This document shows, one piece after another, positions 1-6,402 of a stretch of 8,029 nt of DNA. The notes beneath the pieces were generated by a model. That model did no database searches. It saw only the letters and a program-made list of their open reading frames with translations, and had not been told where the DNA came from. Position numbers and translations under genes: made by a program. Within the stretch, counting starts at the first letter, position 1; each line of letters starts with the position of its first letter. This stretch comes from an uncultured Phascolarctobacterium sp. (GTDB taxonomy: Bacteria; Bacillota; Negativicutes; Acidaminococcales; Acidaminococcaceae), in assembly GCA_934234275.1 (NCBI GenBank), contig CAKQHU010000055.1, positions 1 to 8,029 of the forward strand, given 5' to 3'.

Positions 1-483
1 GATGGACGTAAGATAGATACCAAAACGGTCGAAAAGTATCTGAATGCATTGATGGAAAGCTATATGTTATATCAGTGCAAGCGTTATAATATCAAGGGAA
101 GACAGTATCTAAAGACCTTGGATAAGTATTATGCTGTTGATATGGGAATGCGCAAAGTGCTGTTAGGCAGCAAGGCCATGGATGCAGGACATATTCTGGA
201 AAATATTGTATATCTGGAGCTGTTACGCAGAGGTTATGATGTTTATATCGGTAAGGTTGATGATTTAGAGGTTGATTTTGTGGCAATGGATGATAAGGGG
301 ATGACTTATTATCAGGTTTCTGCGACGGTGCGAGATGAGAAAACGTTGAAGCGTGAGCTTGATTCGCTGCAAAGTATTAATGACCATTATCCTAAAATTT
401 TGCTGACACTAGATGATGATCCGGAAATGGAATATGCAGGTATACGTAAAATTAATGCGTTGGATTGGCTGTTAGGAAAATAA
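1..483 (+). CDS. C-terminal part of a DUF4143 ATP-binding protein (AAA ATPase), 5' truncated by the window edge
   Basis: The reading frame is open from base 1, so the true start lies outside the window; 160 residues are visible, ending at TAA 481-483. The visible part matches the DUF4143 domain that closes a widespread family of about 400-450 residue AAA ATPases. The motif YYAVDMGMRKVLLG (about residues 43-56) is followed by LENIVYLELLRRGYDV and the acidic EVDFVA stretch. Those last two resemble a PD-(D/E)xK nuclease-like fold, with D and E in the expected region. The ATPase core (Walker A and B) would lie upstream and is not seen. The biological role of the family is poorly defined; an association with restriction, toxin-antitoxin or surface-protein functions has been suggested. 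Codon usage is AT-richer than in the biotin genes, which fits an accessory gene. A strong terminator follows at 548-587. I am confident of the family but not of the function. Confidence 0.85.
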   Translation, partial: DGRKIDTKTVEKYLNALMESYMLYQCKRYNIKGRQYLKTLDKYYAVDMGMRKVLLGSKAMDAGHILENIVYLELLRRGYDVYIGKVDDLEVDFVAMDDKGMTYYQVSATVRDEKTLKRELDSLQSINDHYPKILLTLDDDPEMEYAGIRKINALDWLLGK

Positions 484-507
484 TTCCCAAAACTATATAG
501 AAATGCC

Positions 508-538
508 AAGTTTTTGGAAAAATCTTCCCAAAACTTTT
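508..538. repeat. Short hairpin repeat, copy 1 (shares 18 bp with copy at 2050-2067)
   Basis: The 18-mer AATCTTCCCAAAACTTTT at 521-538 recurs exactly at 2050-2067, and the TTCCCAAAACT core also occurs at 484-494. Here it forms the right half of an imperfect hairpin: arm 508-519 pairs with 525-536 at 11 of 12 positions around a 5-nt loop. The run of T after the hairpin is short, so it would be a weak terminator at best. It lies just past the stop of the DUF4143 gene. Confidence 0.6.
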
Positions 539-547
539 GCAATCAAA

Positions 548-592
548 AACGAGCCGGCTTTAGCGTTTGTGCTAAAGTCGGCTCGTTTTGTT
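548..592. terminator. Bidirectional intrinsic terminator between convergent genes
   Basis: A 17-bp stem (548-564 with 571-587, one G-U pair) with a 6-nt loop is flanked by T-rich sequence on the + strand (TTTTGTTA). On the other strand it is followed by TTTTT, the A-run at 545-549. It lies between the stop of the DUF4143 gene (483) and the stop of the convergent MFS gene (604), so it can end both transcripts. Confidence 0.92.
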
Positions 593-603
593 ATATGACG
601 TAT

Positions 604-1776
604 TTAAATTTTCAGCTTGCAGAAAACGTACTTGGCAATTATTGCTTCGATGACAAGCAATAAGGCAACCAGTTCAAAAACCGCACTGATATTGATACCG
701 TGGGCGACAAAACCTAAGAGTGCGGGACCGAGGATAACGCCCGTATAACCAAGGCTGGTGATGGCGGTGACGGCAGCGCTGATAGGCATGTCCTTCTGGT
801 ATTTTAAAAGCGAATAAAATACAGGGACAATGTTGGCGCAACCGAGGCCGATGAGAATGAAGGCGAGGGCGTTGAGATAAAGGTTATCTAAAATAACTAC
901 GAGCGCAAAGCCAGCGGCAGTGACGATGCTGCCACCAATGACAGCTTTTTGCTCTCCTAAAAATTGCACTGTTTTGTCGCCTAAAAGACGCATGATGAGC
1001 ATAGCAACAGAGAAGATAGCATAACCTGTGCCTGCAAGAGACATATCAAATTTTTTTGTTTCGGTGAGCAGTACGCCGCTCCAGTCCATAACTGCGCCTT
1101 CAACGAGGAAGGAGATGCAGGCGAGAATGCCTAAAACGATAACGATGCCACGCGGGATAGCAAAGGCCTTTTCACCGCCGGGACTTTTATAATCCAGTAA
1201 GTGACGGCCGAAAATTGCCAGCAATACTAGAACGATAGCGCAGTGTAGGGTGGCGATGAGCGTTACGTCTAAGCCTGAAGATGCCAATACGCTGAAAAGA
1301 CCTGCGCTGGCAAAACAGCCGATACTCCAAAAGGCATGCATACCGCTAAGCAGTCTGCGACCGGCAAGCTTTTCCACAATAACGGCATTGGTGTTCATGC
1401 TGACATCTGTTATACCCATGACTGCACCAAAGAAAGCAAGCGCAATGGCATAGGTCAGGATGTTTGGCAGACAAGAAAGCAGCACGGAAATTAGTGCCAT
1501 CAGCGTTGCGCCTGCGATAACGACTTTTTTACAGCCATAGTGTTGTACGAGTGCGCCGGCCAACGGCATAAAGATAAAGGCACTGATACCGATGCATAGA
1601 AGTAAAAGGCCGAGTACGTCCGCTTCGAGGTTCAGGCGTGCTTTGACCATAGGAATCATTGGTGCCCAGGTGGAAATGACGAAGCCGGGCAGGAAGAAGG
1701 CTACGCGCGCTGCATTGATTTCTTTGCTGCCGACAGAAATATTTTGTAAAGTGTTTTCGGGTTTGTTGATTTGCAT
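604..1776 (-). CDS. MFS transporter, YbjJ-like family
   Basis: This 390-residue protein is very hydrophobic, with about 12 predicted membrane segments and a more polar stretch at residues 191-207 between the two six-helix halves. Family marks in order are the first helix FFLPGFVISTWAP (28-39), a motif-A-like loop PLAGALVQHYGCKK (71-84), GITDVSMNTNAVIVE (121-135), MHAFWSIGCFASAG (146-159) and EGAVMDWSGVLL (226-237). The DV(A/S)MN and EGAxxDWS motifs are typical of the YbjJ branch of the major facilitator superfamily, whose physiological substrate is not firmly established. The length is normal. The ATG at 1774-1776 is preceded by GAAAGGAG (1786-1793) at 9 nt spacing, which fixes the start. It is transcribed alone, with its own promoter at 1929-1957 and a hairpin-containing leader, and ends at the terminator at 548-592. 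The substrate cannot be deduced from the sequence. Confidence 0.9.
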   Translation of the reverse strand: MQINKPENTLQNISVGSKEINAARVAFFLPGFVISTWAPMIPMVKARLNLEADVLGLLLLCIGISAFIFMPLAGALVQHYGCKKVVIAGATLMALISVLLSCLPNILTYAIALAFFGAVMGITDVSMNTNAVIVEKLAGRRLLSGMHAFWSIGCFASAGLFSVLASSGLDVTLIATLHCAIVLVLLAIFGRHLLDYKSPGGEKAFAIPRGIVIVLGILACISFLVEGAVMDWSGVLLTETKKFDMSLAGTGYAIFSVAMLIMRLLGDKTVQFLGEQKAVIGGSIVTAAGFALVVILDNLYLNALAFILIGLGCANIVPVFYSLLKYQKDMPISAAVTAITSLGYTGVILGPALLGFVAHGINISAVFELVALLLVIEAIIAKYVFCKLKI

Positions 1777-1848
1777 TGTTAAAAACTCCTTTCGTTACCT
1801 AAGTAGCTATGAGAGCTTTTATGGGTTGAGTGTTACCATAATTTATCT

Positions 1849-1887
1849 AAAAAAGTGGGATAAATTCTTTTGAATCCTATCCCACTT
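1849..1887 (-). terminator. Terminator-like hairpin in the leader of the MFS gene (possible attenuator)
   Basis: Read on the minus strand, AAGTGGGATA (1887-1878) pairs perfectly with TATCCCACTT (1862-1853). Four further base pairs (GATTC/GAAT region) form beyond a small internal loop, with a tetraloop AAAA. The stem runs straight into six T residues (complement of A at 1849-1854), the layout of an intrinsic terminator. It lies about 35 nt after the predicted start of transcription and 76 nt before the MFS start codon, with no gene between, so it would stop the MFS transcript early. On the + strand it has no T-run. Short competing pairings exist (TTGAA with TTCAA), but I recognise no known riboswitch, T-box or peptide leader. 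Confidence 0.7.
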
Positions 1888-1928
1888 CAATAGCCTGAGC
1901 GCTACAATTCCTCTGATAAATTATGATG

Positions 1929-1957
1929 ATTTTACCACGAGCGTATTTTGTTGTCAA
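1929..1957 (-). promoter_or_regulatory. Sigma-70-type promoter of the MFS gene
   Basis: On the minus strand TTGACA (1957-1952, perfect -35) is followed after exactly 17 bp by TAAAAT (1934-1929, one mismatch to the -10 consensus). Transcription would begin near 1922, giving a 5' leader of about 145 nt that includes the terminator-like hairpin. Confidence 0.85.
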
Positions 1958-2037
1958 TGTGAGGTATTTAATTGTTGGAATGAAGTATATTTTAATGCGT
2001 TTGGAATTTGCTGTTCTGCATAACTTAGCCAGACCGC

Positions 2038-2067
2038 AAAGCTTTGAAGAATCTTCCCAAAACTTTT
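2038..2067. repeat. Short hairpin repeat, copy 2
   Basis: Bases 2050-2067 are identical to 521-538 (18 bp). The similarity continues to the left, with about 10 of 12 bases alike just upstream. As in copy 1, the sequence to the left can pair imperfectly with it (AAAG..TTTG with CAAA.CTTT). The two copies are in the same orientation and bracket the MFS gene and its promoter. The rest of the 454-bp gap 1777-2230 holds the MFS leader and promoter, this repeat and the flotillin promoter; I see no gene in it. Confidence 0.55.
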
Positions 2068-2164
2068 TTGATTGTTGGATTAAATGCTGTAAAAAGGTTA
2101 TCCTGTTTTTGTCATAGACTTTTAAAGCATTGTGCTAATGTTCAAAATGCAACAAATAATTCTC

Positions 2165-2193
2165 TTGTTTTTCACTTTTGCCTATGTTATCAT
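2165..2193 (+). promoter_or_regulatory. Probable promoter of the flotillin gene
   Basis: TTGTTT (2165-2170) and TATCAT (2188-2193) are 17 bp apart, and the -10 is preceded by TG at 2185-2186, giving an extended -10 (TGnTATCAT). Transcription from about 2200 leaves a 30-nt leader carrying the full ribosome site. A perfect TATAAT lies closer to the gene at 2210-2215, but it would start transcription inside the ribosome site. Confidence 0.55.
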
Positions 2194-2230
2194 TTAATTA
2201 GAGTGTTTATATAATAAAGGGGGAATTATT

Positions 2231-3685
2231 TTGACTTATGGAATTGTTTTTCTCGTTATTATTTTCCTGGTTTTATTTATTATTGCGGCTAAGACCTGTT
2301 ATGTAAAAGCACCACCGAACGTGGCGTATATTATTTCCGGTCTGACGAAGAATCCGCGTATCCTTATTGGTATAGGCGGCTTTAAAATCCCGCTTTTGGA
2401 GCGCGTTGATATGCTGTATCTGGGGCAGATGTCCGTTGACATCAAAACCAGCCAGAGCGTTCCCACCAATGATTTTATCAATGTTAAGGTTGATGCAGTT
2501 GCCAAGATTATCGTTGATAAGGAAAACGGTATCTACCTGGCAGCAAGAAACTTTTTGAATATGGAGCCGGCGGATATTACTCGCAGTCTGCAGGATTCTC
2601 TTGAAGGTAATATGCGTGAGATTATCGGTACGCTTGATTTGAAGAAGATTAACGTCGACCGTGACTCCTTCTCTGACGAAGTGCTGAAAAAGGCTGCTAA
2701 GGATATGGAAAAGCTGGGTATCAGCATCCTGAGCTGCAATATCCAGAATGTTGTTGACGATAATGGTCTGATTGTCGATTTGGGTGCAGATAATACGGCA
2801 AAAATCCGCAAGGATGCTTCTATCAGCAAGGCTGTTGCCGAGCGTGATGTGGCTATTGCTGAGGCTGCTGCCAAGAAGGAAGCTAATGATGCGCAGGTAC
2901 ATGCTGATCTGGCAATTGCGCAGCGTCAGAATGAGCTTTCTATTGCCAAGAGCGAACTGAAGCGTACTGCTGATATTAAAAAGGCAGAGGCAGATGCTGC
3001 TTATGCTATTCAACAGCAGGAGCAGCAAAAGTCGATTGAGGTGGCAACTGTGAATGCACAGATTGCCAAGGCTGAGCGTGAAGCTGACCTGAAAAAGCAG
3101 GAGGTGCTGGTTAAAGAACAGATTCTTGCTGCTACTATTCAGAAGCAGGCTGATGCAGACAAGTACAGAGTGGAACAGGACGCTTTGGCTGAGCAGGCCA
3201 AAAGGCAGCGTGAAGCAGAGGCACAAAGATATGCTATGGAGCAGGAGGCTGCCGCTATCAAGGCGAAGGGCGATGCTGAGGCTTATGCTATCAGAGTAAA
3301 GGGTGAGGCTGAGGCTGCCGCTATCAAGGCGAAGGGCGAAGCTGAGGCTGCTGCTATGGATAAGAAGGCCGAGGCTATGAAGAAATACGGTCAGGCTGCA
3401 ATGGCTCAGATGGCGATTGAGGTTCTGCCGCAGGTTGCTAAAGAGGTTGCTGCTCCGCTCAGTAAGGTGGATAAGATTACGCTTTACGGTGAAGGCGGCA
3501 TGGGCAGTCTTTCCGGTAATGTTCCTTCTGTAATGGCGAAGGTTTTCGATACGGTAAAGAGTGCTACCGGTATTGATCTGCAGGAGATTGCCAAGGGTGA
3601 AACCTACGATGCTAAGGTTAACAAGAATATCAGCATTGATGGCAAGCTGCCGGAAATTCCTGTAGAAATAAGCAAGGAAGAATAA
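2231..3685 (+). CDS. Flotillin family protein (SPFH/band 7), FloT-like
   Basis: The 484-residue protein has the flotillin layout. An N-terminal membrane helix (about 4-20, GIVFLVIIFLVLFIIAA) is followed by an SPFH/band 7 domain (about 22-190). Next comes a long alanine/glutamate/lysine-rich coiled coil (about 195-395), then a C-terminal oligomerisation region around LPQVAKEVAAPLSKVDKI (399-416). The EA-type repeats and the overall length match bacterial FloT (Bacillus YuaG, about 509 residues). Bacterial flotillins scaffold membrane microdomains and affect fluidity and the assembly of signalling and secretion complexes. The start is TTG at 2231, supported by AAAGGGGG (2216-2223) at 7 nt spacing and the lack of any better ATG before the membrane helix. 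Flotillin genes often sit next to an NfeD-family gene, but none is present here: the upstream neighbour is divergent and the downstream one is DUF523. It ends at a terminator at 3692-3731. Confidence 0.93.
   Translation: MTYGIVFLVIIFLVLFIIAAKTCYVKAPPNVAYIISGLTKNPRILIGIGGFKIPLLERVDMLYLGQMSVDIKTSQSVPTNDFINVKVDAVAKIIVDKENGIYLAARNFLNMEPADITRSLQDSLEGNMREIIGTLDLKKINVDRDSFSDEVLKKAAKDMEKLGISILSCNIQNVVDDNGLIVDLGADNTAKIRKDASISKAVAERDVAIAEAAAKKEANDAQVHADLAIAQRQNELSIAKSELKRTADIKKAEADAAYAIQQQEQQKSIEVATVNAQIAKAEREADLKKQEVLVKEQILAATIQKQADADKYRVEQDALAEQAKRQREAEAQRYAMEQEAAAIKAKGDAEAYAIRVKGEAEAAAIKAKGEAEAAAMDKKAEAMKKYGQAAMAQMAIEVLPQVAKEVAAPLSKVDKITLYGEGGMGSLSGNVPSVMAKVFDTVKSATGIDLQEIAKGETYDAKVNKNISIDGKLPEIPVEISKEE
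3248..3379 (+). repeat. Four tandem 33-bp (11-residue) repeats in the flotillin coiled coil
   Basis: Residues 340-383 divide into four 11-residue units: AAAIKAKGDAE, AYAIRVKGEAE, AAAIKAKGEAE and AAAMDKKAEAM. At DNA level units 1 and 3 are nearly identical, with 38 of 39 bases matching between 3245-3283 and 3311-3349, 66 bp apart. This suggests recent internal duplication or gene conversion of a hendecad coiled-coil motif. Confidence 0.85.
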
Positions 3686-3691
3686 GAATAA

Positions 3692-3731
3692 AATAAGCTG
3701 TTAGCATCCGGTATGTTAGCAGCTTATTTTT
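3692..3731 (+). terminator. Intrinsic terminator after the flotillin gene
   Basis: Arm 3692-3707 pairs with 3713-3728 over 16 bp (two G-U pairs) around a 5-nt loop CCGGT, then T at 3727-3731. It starts 6 bp after the flotillin stop and ends 22 bp before the next gene, so it separates or attenuates expression of the DUF523 gene. Confidence 0.85.
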
Positions 3732-3753
3732 ACAATAACGGAGGAATGTTTCT

Positions 3754-4182
3754 TTGAAGATTCTCGTGAGTGCCTGCTTGTTGGGCAAAAATTGTAAGTA
3801 TAACGGTGGTAATAACTTAAATCAAAGCGTGTTGGATTTTATCGAAGGACATGAGGTTATCGGCGTTTGCCCGGAGCAGTTGGGCGGGCTCTCTACACCG
3901 CGCTTGCCGGCAGAAATTGTTGAAGGCGTAGTGACGAACAAGGAAGGCGTCAGCGTGGATGCGGAGTTTCGCAAGGGAGCGCAGGAGGCGTTGGCAGCTG
4001 CTTTGGAGAACAAGGTTGATTTGGCGATTTTGCAGTCGCGCAGTCCCAGCTGTGGCGTAAAGGAGATTTATGACGGCAGCTTCAGCGGTAAGAAGATAAA
4101 AGGGCAGGGCGTGTTCGCTAAGTTACTTTCTGCACATGGAATTAAGGTGCTTGATGCTGAGGATGTGTCTGAGCATAAATAA
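3754..4182 (+). CDS. DUF523 family protein, TudS-like (probable [4Fe-4S] protein)
   Basis: The 142-residue protein carries the full DUF523 signature: SACLLGKNCKYNGG (6-19), GVCPEQLGGLSTPRLPAE (37-54), and LQSRSPSCGVKEIYDGSF (93-110). Conserved cysteines are C8, C14, C39 and C100. DUF523 includes TudS, a thiouracil desulfidase that holds a [4Fe-4S] cluster on three cysteines and removes sulfur from 2-thiouracil. C8, C39 and C100, one in each conserved block, are the likely ligands here (inference by analogy). Whether this protein acts on thiouracil, another thiolated base or something else is unknown. The start is TTG at 3754, with GGAGGAA (3740-3746) at 7 nt spacing; the nearby ATG at 3746 is out of frame. 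It follows the flotillin terminator with only 22 bp to spare and no clear promoter of its own, so it probably depends on read-through or a promoter inside the flotillin gene. It is cytoplasmic, with no signal peptide. Confidence 0.9.
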   Translation: MKILVSACLLGKNCKYNGGNNLNQSVLDFIEGHEVIGVCPEQLGGLSTPRLPAEIVEGVVTNKEGVSVDAEFRKGAQEALAAALENKVDLAILQSRSPSCGVKEIYDGSFSGKKIKGQGVFAKLLSAHGIKVLDAEDVSEHK

Positions 4183-4218
4183 CAGTGCCTGAAAAAGCTG
4201 GTTTATAAAAATTAAAAG

Positions 4219-4260
4219 GCAAGGTCTTAGGAGGTTTATTTCCTAGGCCTTGCTTTTTTT
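4219..4260. terminator. Bidirectional intrinsic terminator between DUF523 gene and bioWF
   Basis: GCAAGG..TAGGA (4219-4232) pairs with TCCTAGGCCTTGC (4241-4253) with one bulged base, followed by seven T (4254-4260) on the + strand. On the minus strand the stem is followed by TTTTAATTTTT. It lies between two convergent stop codons (4182 and 4266) and can end both transcripts. Confidence 0.92.
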
Positions 4261-4265
4261 GTACT

Positions 4266-6167
4266 TTATTTTTTATACTTTCTGATTGCTGCACCAATCA
4301 ACTTCGCTGTCTGCGACAGCTCCGCTTCGGTATGCGTTGCCATAAGGGCAACGCGCAGGCGCGCAGTACCCTTTGCTACCGTCGGATAGCGGATAGCGGG
4401 GGCTAGTACGCCGTTTGCCAGCAACTCGTCTGCAACCTGTAGAGCGGACTTCTCATCGCCGATGATAATAGGAATGATGGCGGTGGGAGAGTAGGCTTCT
4501 ACGCCTTCAGCATGCAGAGCTGCTAAGAAAAACTCAACGTTTTGCTGCAGATTTTGCGCACGCTGCGGTTCTTCCTCCAGCACTTCCGTAGCTCGCAGCG
4601 CAGCGGCGAGCGTTGCAGGAGTTTGGGAGGTGGCGAAGATAAAGCTGCGAGCCTTATTTTTGAGATATTCGATAATCACCTTGCTGGCGCAGGCGTAACC
4701 GCCTTCGGCGCCAAGCGCTTTGCTGAGCGTACCCATGAGAATGTCCGGGCGGACGATATTGCCGAAATGCTCAACGGTGCCATGACCTGTTTGGCCGATA
4801 ACTCCGGTAGCGTGAGCTTCGTCAATCATGGTGAGCAGATGATATTTTTTGCCGAGGGCGACGAGTGCAGGCAGGTCAACAATATCACCGTCCATGCTGA
4901 AAACTGCGTCGCTGACAATCATGCCTCTGCTGCAGGGGGTAGCAAGAATTTTCGCTTCCAGGTCCTGCATATCATTATGCTTATAGACAACGATGCGTGC
5001 TTTAGAAAGACGTGCGCCGTCGATGATGCTGGCGTGGTTATATTCGTCGCTGAAAATAACGCTTTCGCTGTTGCAAAGGGCGGAAATAATGCCGACGTTG
5101 GCCATGTAGCCTGTATTGAATACCAGTGCTGCTTCTGTGCTTTTGAACTGTGCCAGCTTGCTTTCGAGCGCTTCATGCAGAGCGGTGTTGCCGGTGGTCA
5201 GACGACTGCCGCCGCTGCCTGCGCCCCATTGGAGTGCGGCTTCGGCAGCGGCCTGCTTAACGCGGGCATCTGCTGCCAAGTCCAGATAGCTGTTGGAGGC
5301 AAGCATCAAAACCTTGCGTCCCTGCATTTCAACGTATTTGCTTTGTTCACTGTCCATGGTGCGCAGGGAGCGATAAAGATTCTGTTCCTTGAGCTGCTTT
5401 AATTCATCGGCGAAAATCTGCTCCGGGTTAGGATTAGCAGGCTTTTCGACAGGCAGTCCGCGTACAAGTACGCGTTGCTTTTCCAGATAGCTGATAGCAT
5501 CCTCGGCCTTAGCCTTGCTGCTGTCAAAGATGAATACGCGACCGCCGTGCGGATTACCCATTTCCTTCATTGGCATGAGGCGTACATAACCATGCTTTAA
5601 GGAAGCAAGGTAGCCGACGAGGTAATCGGGATCATCGGAAAGACACAGTTCTGCTATAATGCCGGGAGCGTTTACAACCTTGGTAGCCAGCACGATTGCC
5701 TCACGGAAGTGGTTTTTACCGCTGCAGTTGCTTGCAGCGCCTTCAGCGTCCATATATGTTACGCGGATACCGCGCTCGTGGTCGGGTTCAAGTCTGGAAT
5801 CTGTGGCAACGTCGTAGAGTACAGCGCCGCGCATAGGATGGTTGTGACGCAAAAGGTTAATCAGTTCATCAGCCTTGGCTTCCAATCCCAGCTCGCAGAG
5901 CATTTCCTTCATGATTTTATAGGTTTCTTCTACCGTATCAGCGGGACGTTTGCTGACAGGCAGAGCGTTGAGATATTGCAGCTTTTCCGGTGCGACCTCT
6001 TCCATTTTGACGTTGATGAAGTCTGCTCGGCCGAGGCCGTGATGCAGAGCGCGCTCGGTAAGTGTGCTGACAGTGCTGCTGATATCGGCTTGCGGGACAA
6101 TGCGTTCTGCGCCGCTGACGTGCAAATCGCCTTTGGATGCGCGCATTTTGATGCTGTATAAGGGCAT
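4266..6167 (-). CDS. bioWF: Bifunctional 6-carboxyhexanoate-CoA ligase / 8-amino-7-oxononanoate synthase (BioW-BioF fusion)
   Basis: One 633-residue chain joins two biotin enzymes. Residues 1-238 are BioW (pimeloyl-CoA synthetase: pimelate + CoA + ATP). They show YSIKMRASKG (4-13), SGAERIVP (18-25), RGAVLYDV (113-120), FREAIVLATKV (154-164), AELCLSDDPDYLVGY (172-186) and MKEMGNPHGGRVFIFD (200-215). Residues 256-633, after a short proline-rich linker, are BioF, which condenses pimeloyl-CoA with L-alanine to KAPA using PLP. They show SNSYLDLA (291-298), GAGSGGSRLTTG (315-326), DEYNHASIIDGARLS (374-388), DEAHATGVIG (449-458) and GTLSKALGAEGG (479-490), with K483 the expected PLP lysine. Both halves look complete. 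I set the start at ATG 6167, with AAAGGAG (6175-6181) 7 nt upstream. The open frame continues to 6257, but that extra stretch has no BioW homology and overlaps a repeat. It is the last gene of the minus-strand biotin operon, 235 bp after the membrane-protein gene. I see no convincing BirA operator. Confidence 0.95.
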   Translation of the reverse strand: MPLYSIKMRASKGDLHVSGAERIVPQADISSTVSTLTERALHHGLGRADFINVKMEEVAPEKLQYLNALPVSKRPADTVEETYKIMKEMLCELGLEAKADELINLLRHNHPMRGAVLYDVATDSRLEPDHERGIRVTYMDAEGAASNCSGKNHFREAIVLATKVVNAPGIIAELCLSDDPDYLVGYLASLKHGYVRLMPMKEMGNPHGGRVFIFDSSKAKAEDAISYLEKQRVLVRGLPVEKPANPNPEQIFADELKQLKEQNLYRSLRTMDSEQSKYVEMQGRKVLMLASNSYLDLAADARVKQAAAEAALQWGAGSGGSRLTTGNTALHEALESKLAQFKSTEAALVFNTGYMANVGIISALCNSESVIFSDEYNHASIIDGARLSKARIVVYKHNDMQDLEAKILATPCSRGMIVSDAVFSMDGDIVDLPALVALGKKYHLLTMIDEAHATGVIGQTGHGTVEHFGNIVRPDILMGTLSKALGAEGGYACASKVIIEYLKNKARSFIFATSQTPATLAAALRATEVLEEEPQRAQNLQQNVEFFLAALHAEGVEAYSPTAIIPIIIGDEKSALQVADELLANGVLAPAIRYPTVAKGTARLRVALMATHTEAELSQTAKLIGAAIRKYKK

Positions 6168-6207
6168 AGGGAATCTCCTTTGTGTTTTTATTTCAGTGTT
6201 AAAATTT

Positions 6208-6386
6208 GCCCCCTTTCGCCTCACTATGTTCGGCACCTTCCCTATACTAAGACCCATTTTTTATGTAATGAAAAATGTTGGTCGTGTTATACTCGAAGAG
6301 TGCAAGGGGCAGGCAAGAATCTGCAGTCGAACTTTCTTGGTTCCCCCTTGGGGGAACTGTCGAGCGTTAGCGAGACTAAAGGGGGC
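6208..6386. repeat. Inverted-repeat-bounded intergenic element (MITE-like) between the membrane-protein gene and bioWF
   Basis: GCCCCCTTT at 6208-6216 and AAAGGGGGC at 6378-6386 are perfect 9-bp inverted repeats. The similarity continues inward for about 36 bp. In opposite orientation the left arm reads CGCCTCACTATGTTCGGCA and the right arm AGTCTCGCTAACGCTCGACA, with about three quarters of bases alike if one gap is allowed. The right arm ends in a perfect hairpin. No transposase is encoded and I see no clear target-site duplication. It could be a miniature transposable element or a pair of extragenic palindromes. It lies wholly inside the intergenic space, ending 27 bp before the bioWF ribosome site. 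I see nothing else convincing in the 235-bp gap. Confidence 0.5.
6340..6357. repeat. Perfect 8-bp-arm palindromic hairpin within the intergenic element
   Basis: GTTCCCCC (6340-6347) pairs with GGGGGAAC (6350-6357) around TT. No T-run follows on either strand, so it is not an intrinsic terminator. In the operon transcript the CCCCC run from 6381-6385 could compete with it for the same G-run, allowing two folds. It may affect RNA stability or processing between the two operon genes. Confidence 0.65.
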
Positions 6387-6402
6387 TTCTCTAAACTATT
6401 TA

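Noticed and set aside
1923..2117. 64-residue open frame on the + strand in the MFS-flotillin gap
   Set aside because: No ribosome site, it overlaps the MFS promoter and the short repeat, and has no recognisable motif.
2187..2215. TTATCA-17-TATAAT as the flotillin promoter
   Set aside because: A good sequence match, but transcription would begin near 2222, inside the ribosome site, leaving no usable leader.
2273..3226. 317-residue open frame on the minus strand opposite the flotillin gene
   Set aside because: It is a shadow of the Ala/Glu/Lys-rich coding strand (giving Leu/Ser/Cys-rich protein), with no ribosome site or recognisable domain.
3731..3736. TACAAT as a -10 box for the DUF523 gene
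   Set aside because: No -35 at a workable distance, and the start of transcription would fall in the ribosome site.
4542..5402. 286-residue + strand open frame opposite bioWF
   Set aside because: It is antisense to the well-supported BioF half; its composition is a mirror of that gene.
6168..6257. 30-residue N-terminal extension of the BioW-BioF protein
   Set aside because: No BioW homology, it runs through the repeat element, and the ATG at 6167 has an ideal ribosome site.
6286..6316. TTGCCT-19-TATAAC on the minus strand as a bioWF promoter
   Set aside because: Spacing of 19 bp and a weak -35; not convincing without transcript data.
6168..6402. BirA (biotin repressor) operator before bioWF
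   Set aside because: I found no palindrome resembling the known TTGTTAAC/GTTAACAA type of site; the operator, if any, probably lies before bioA outside the window.
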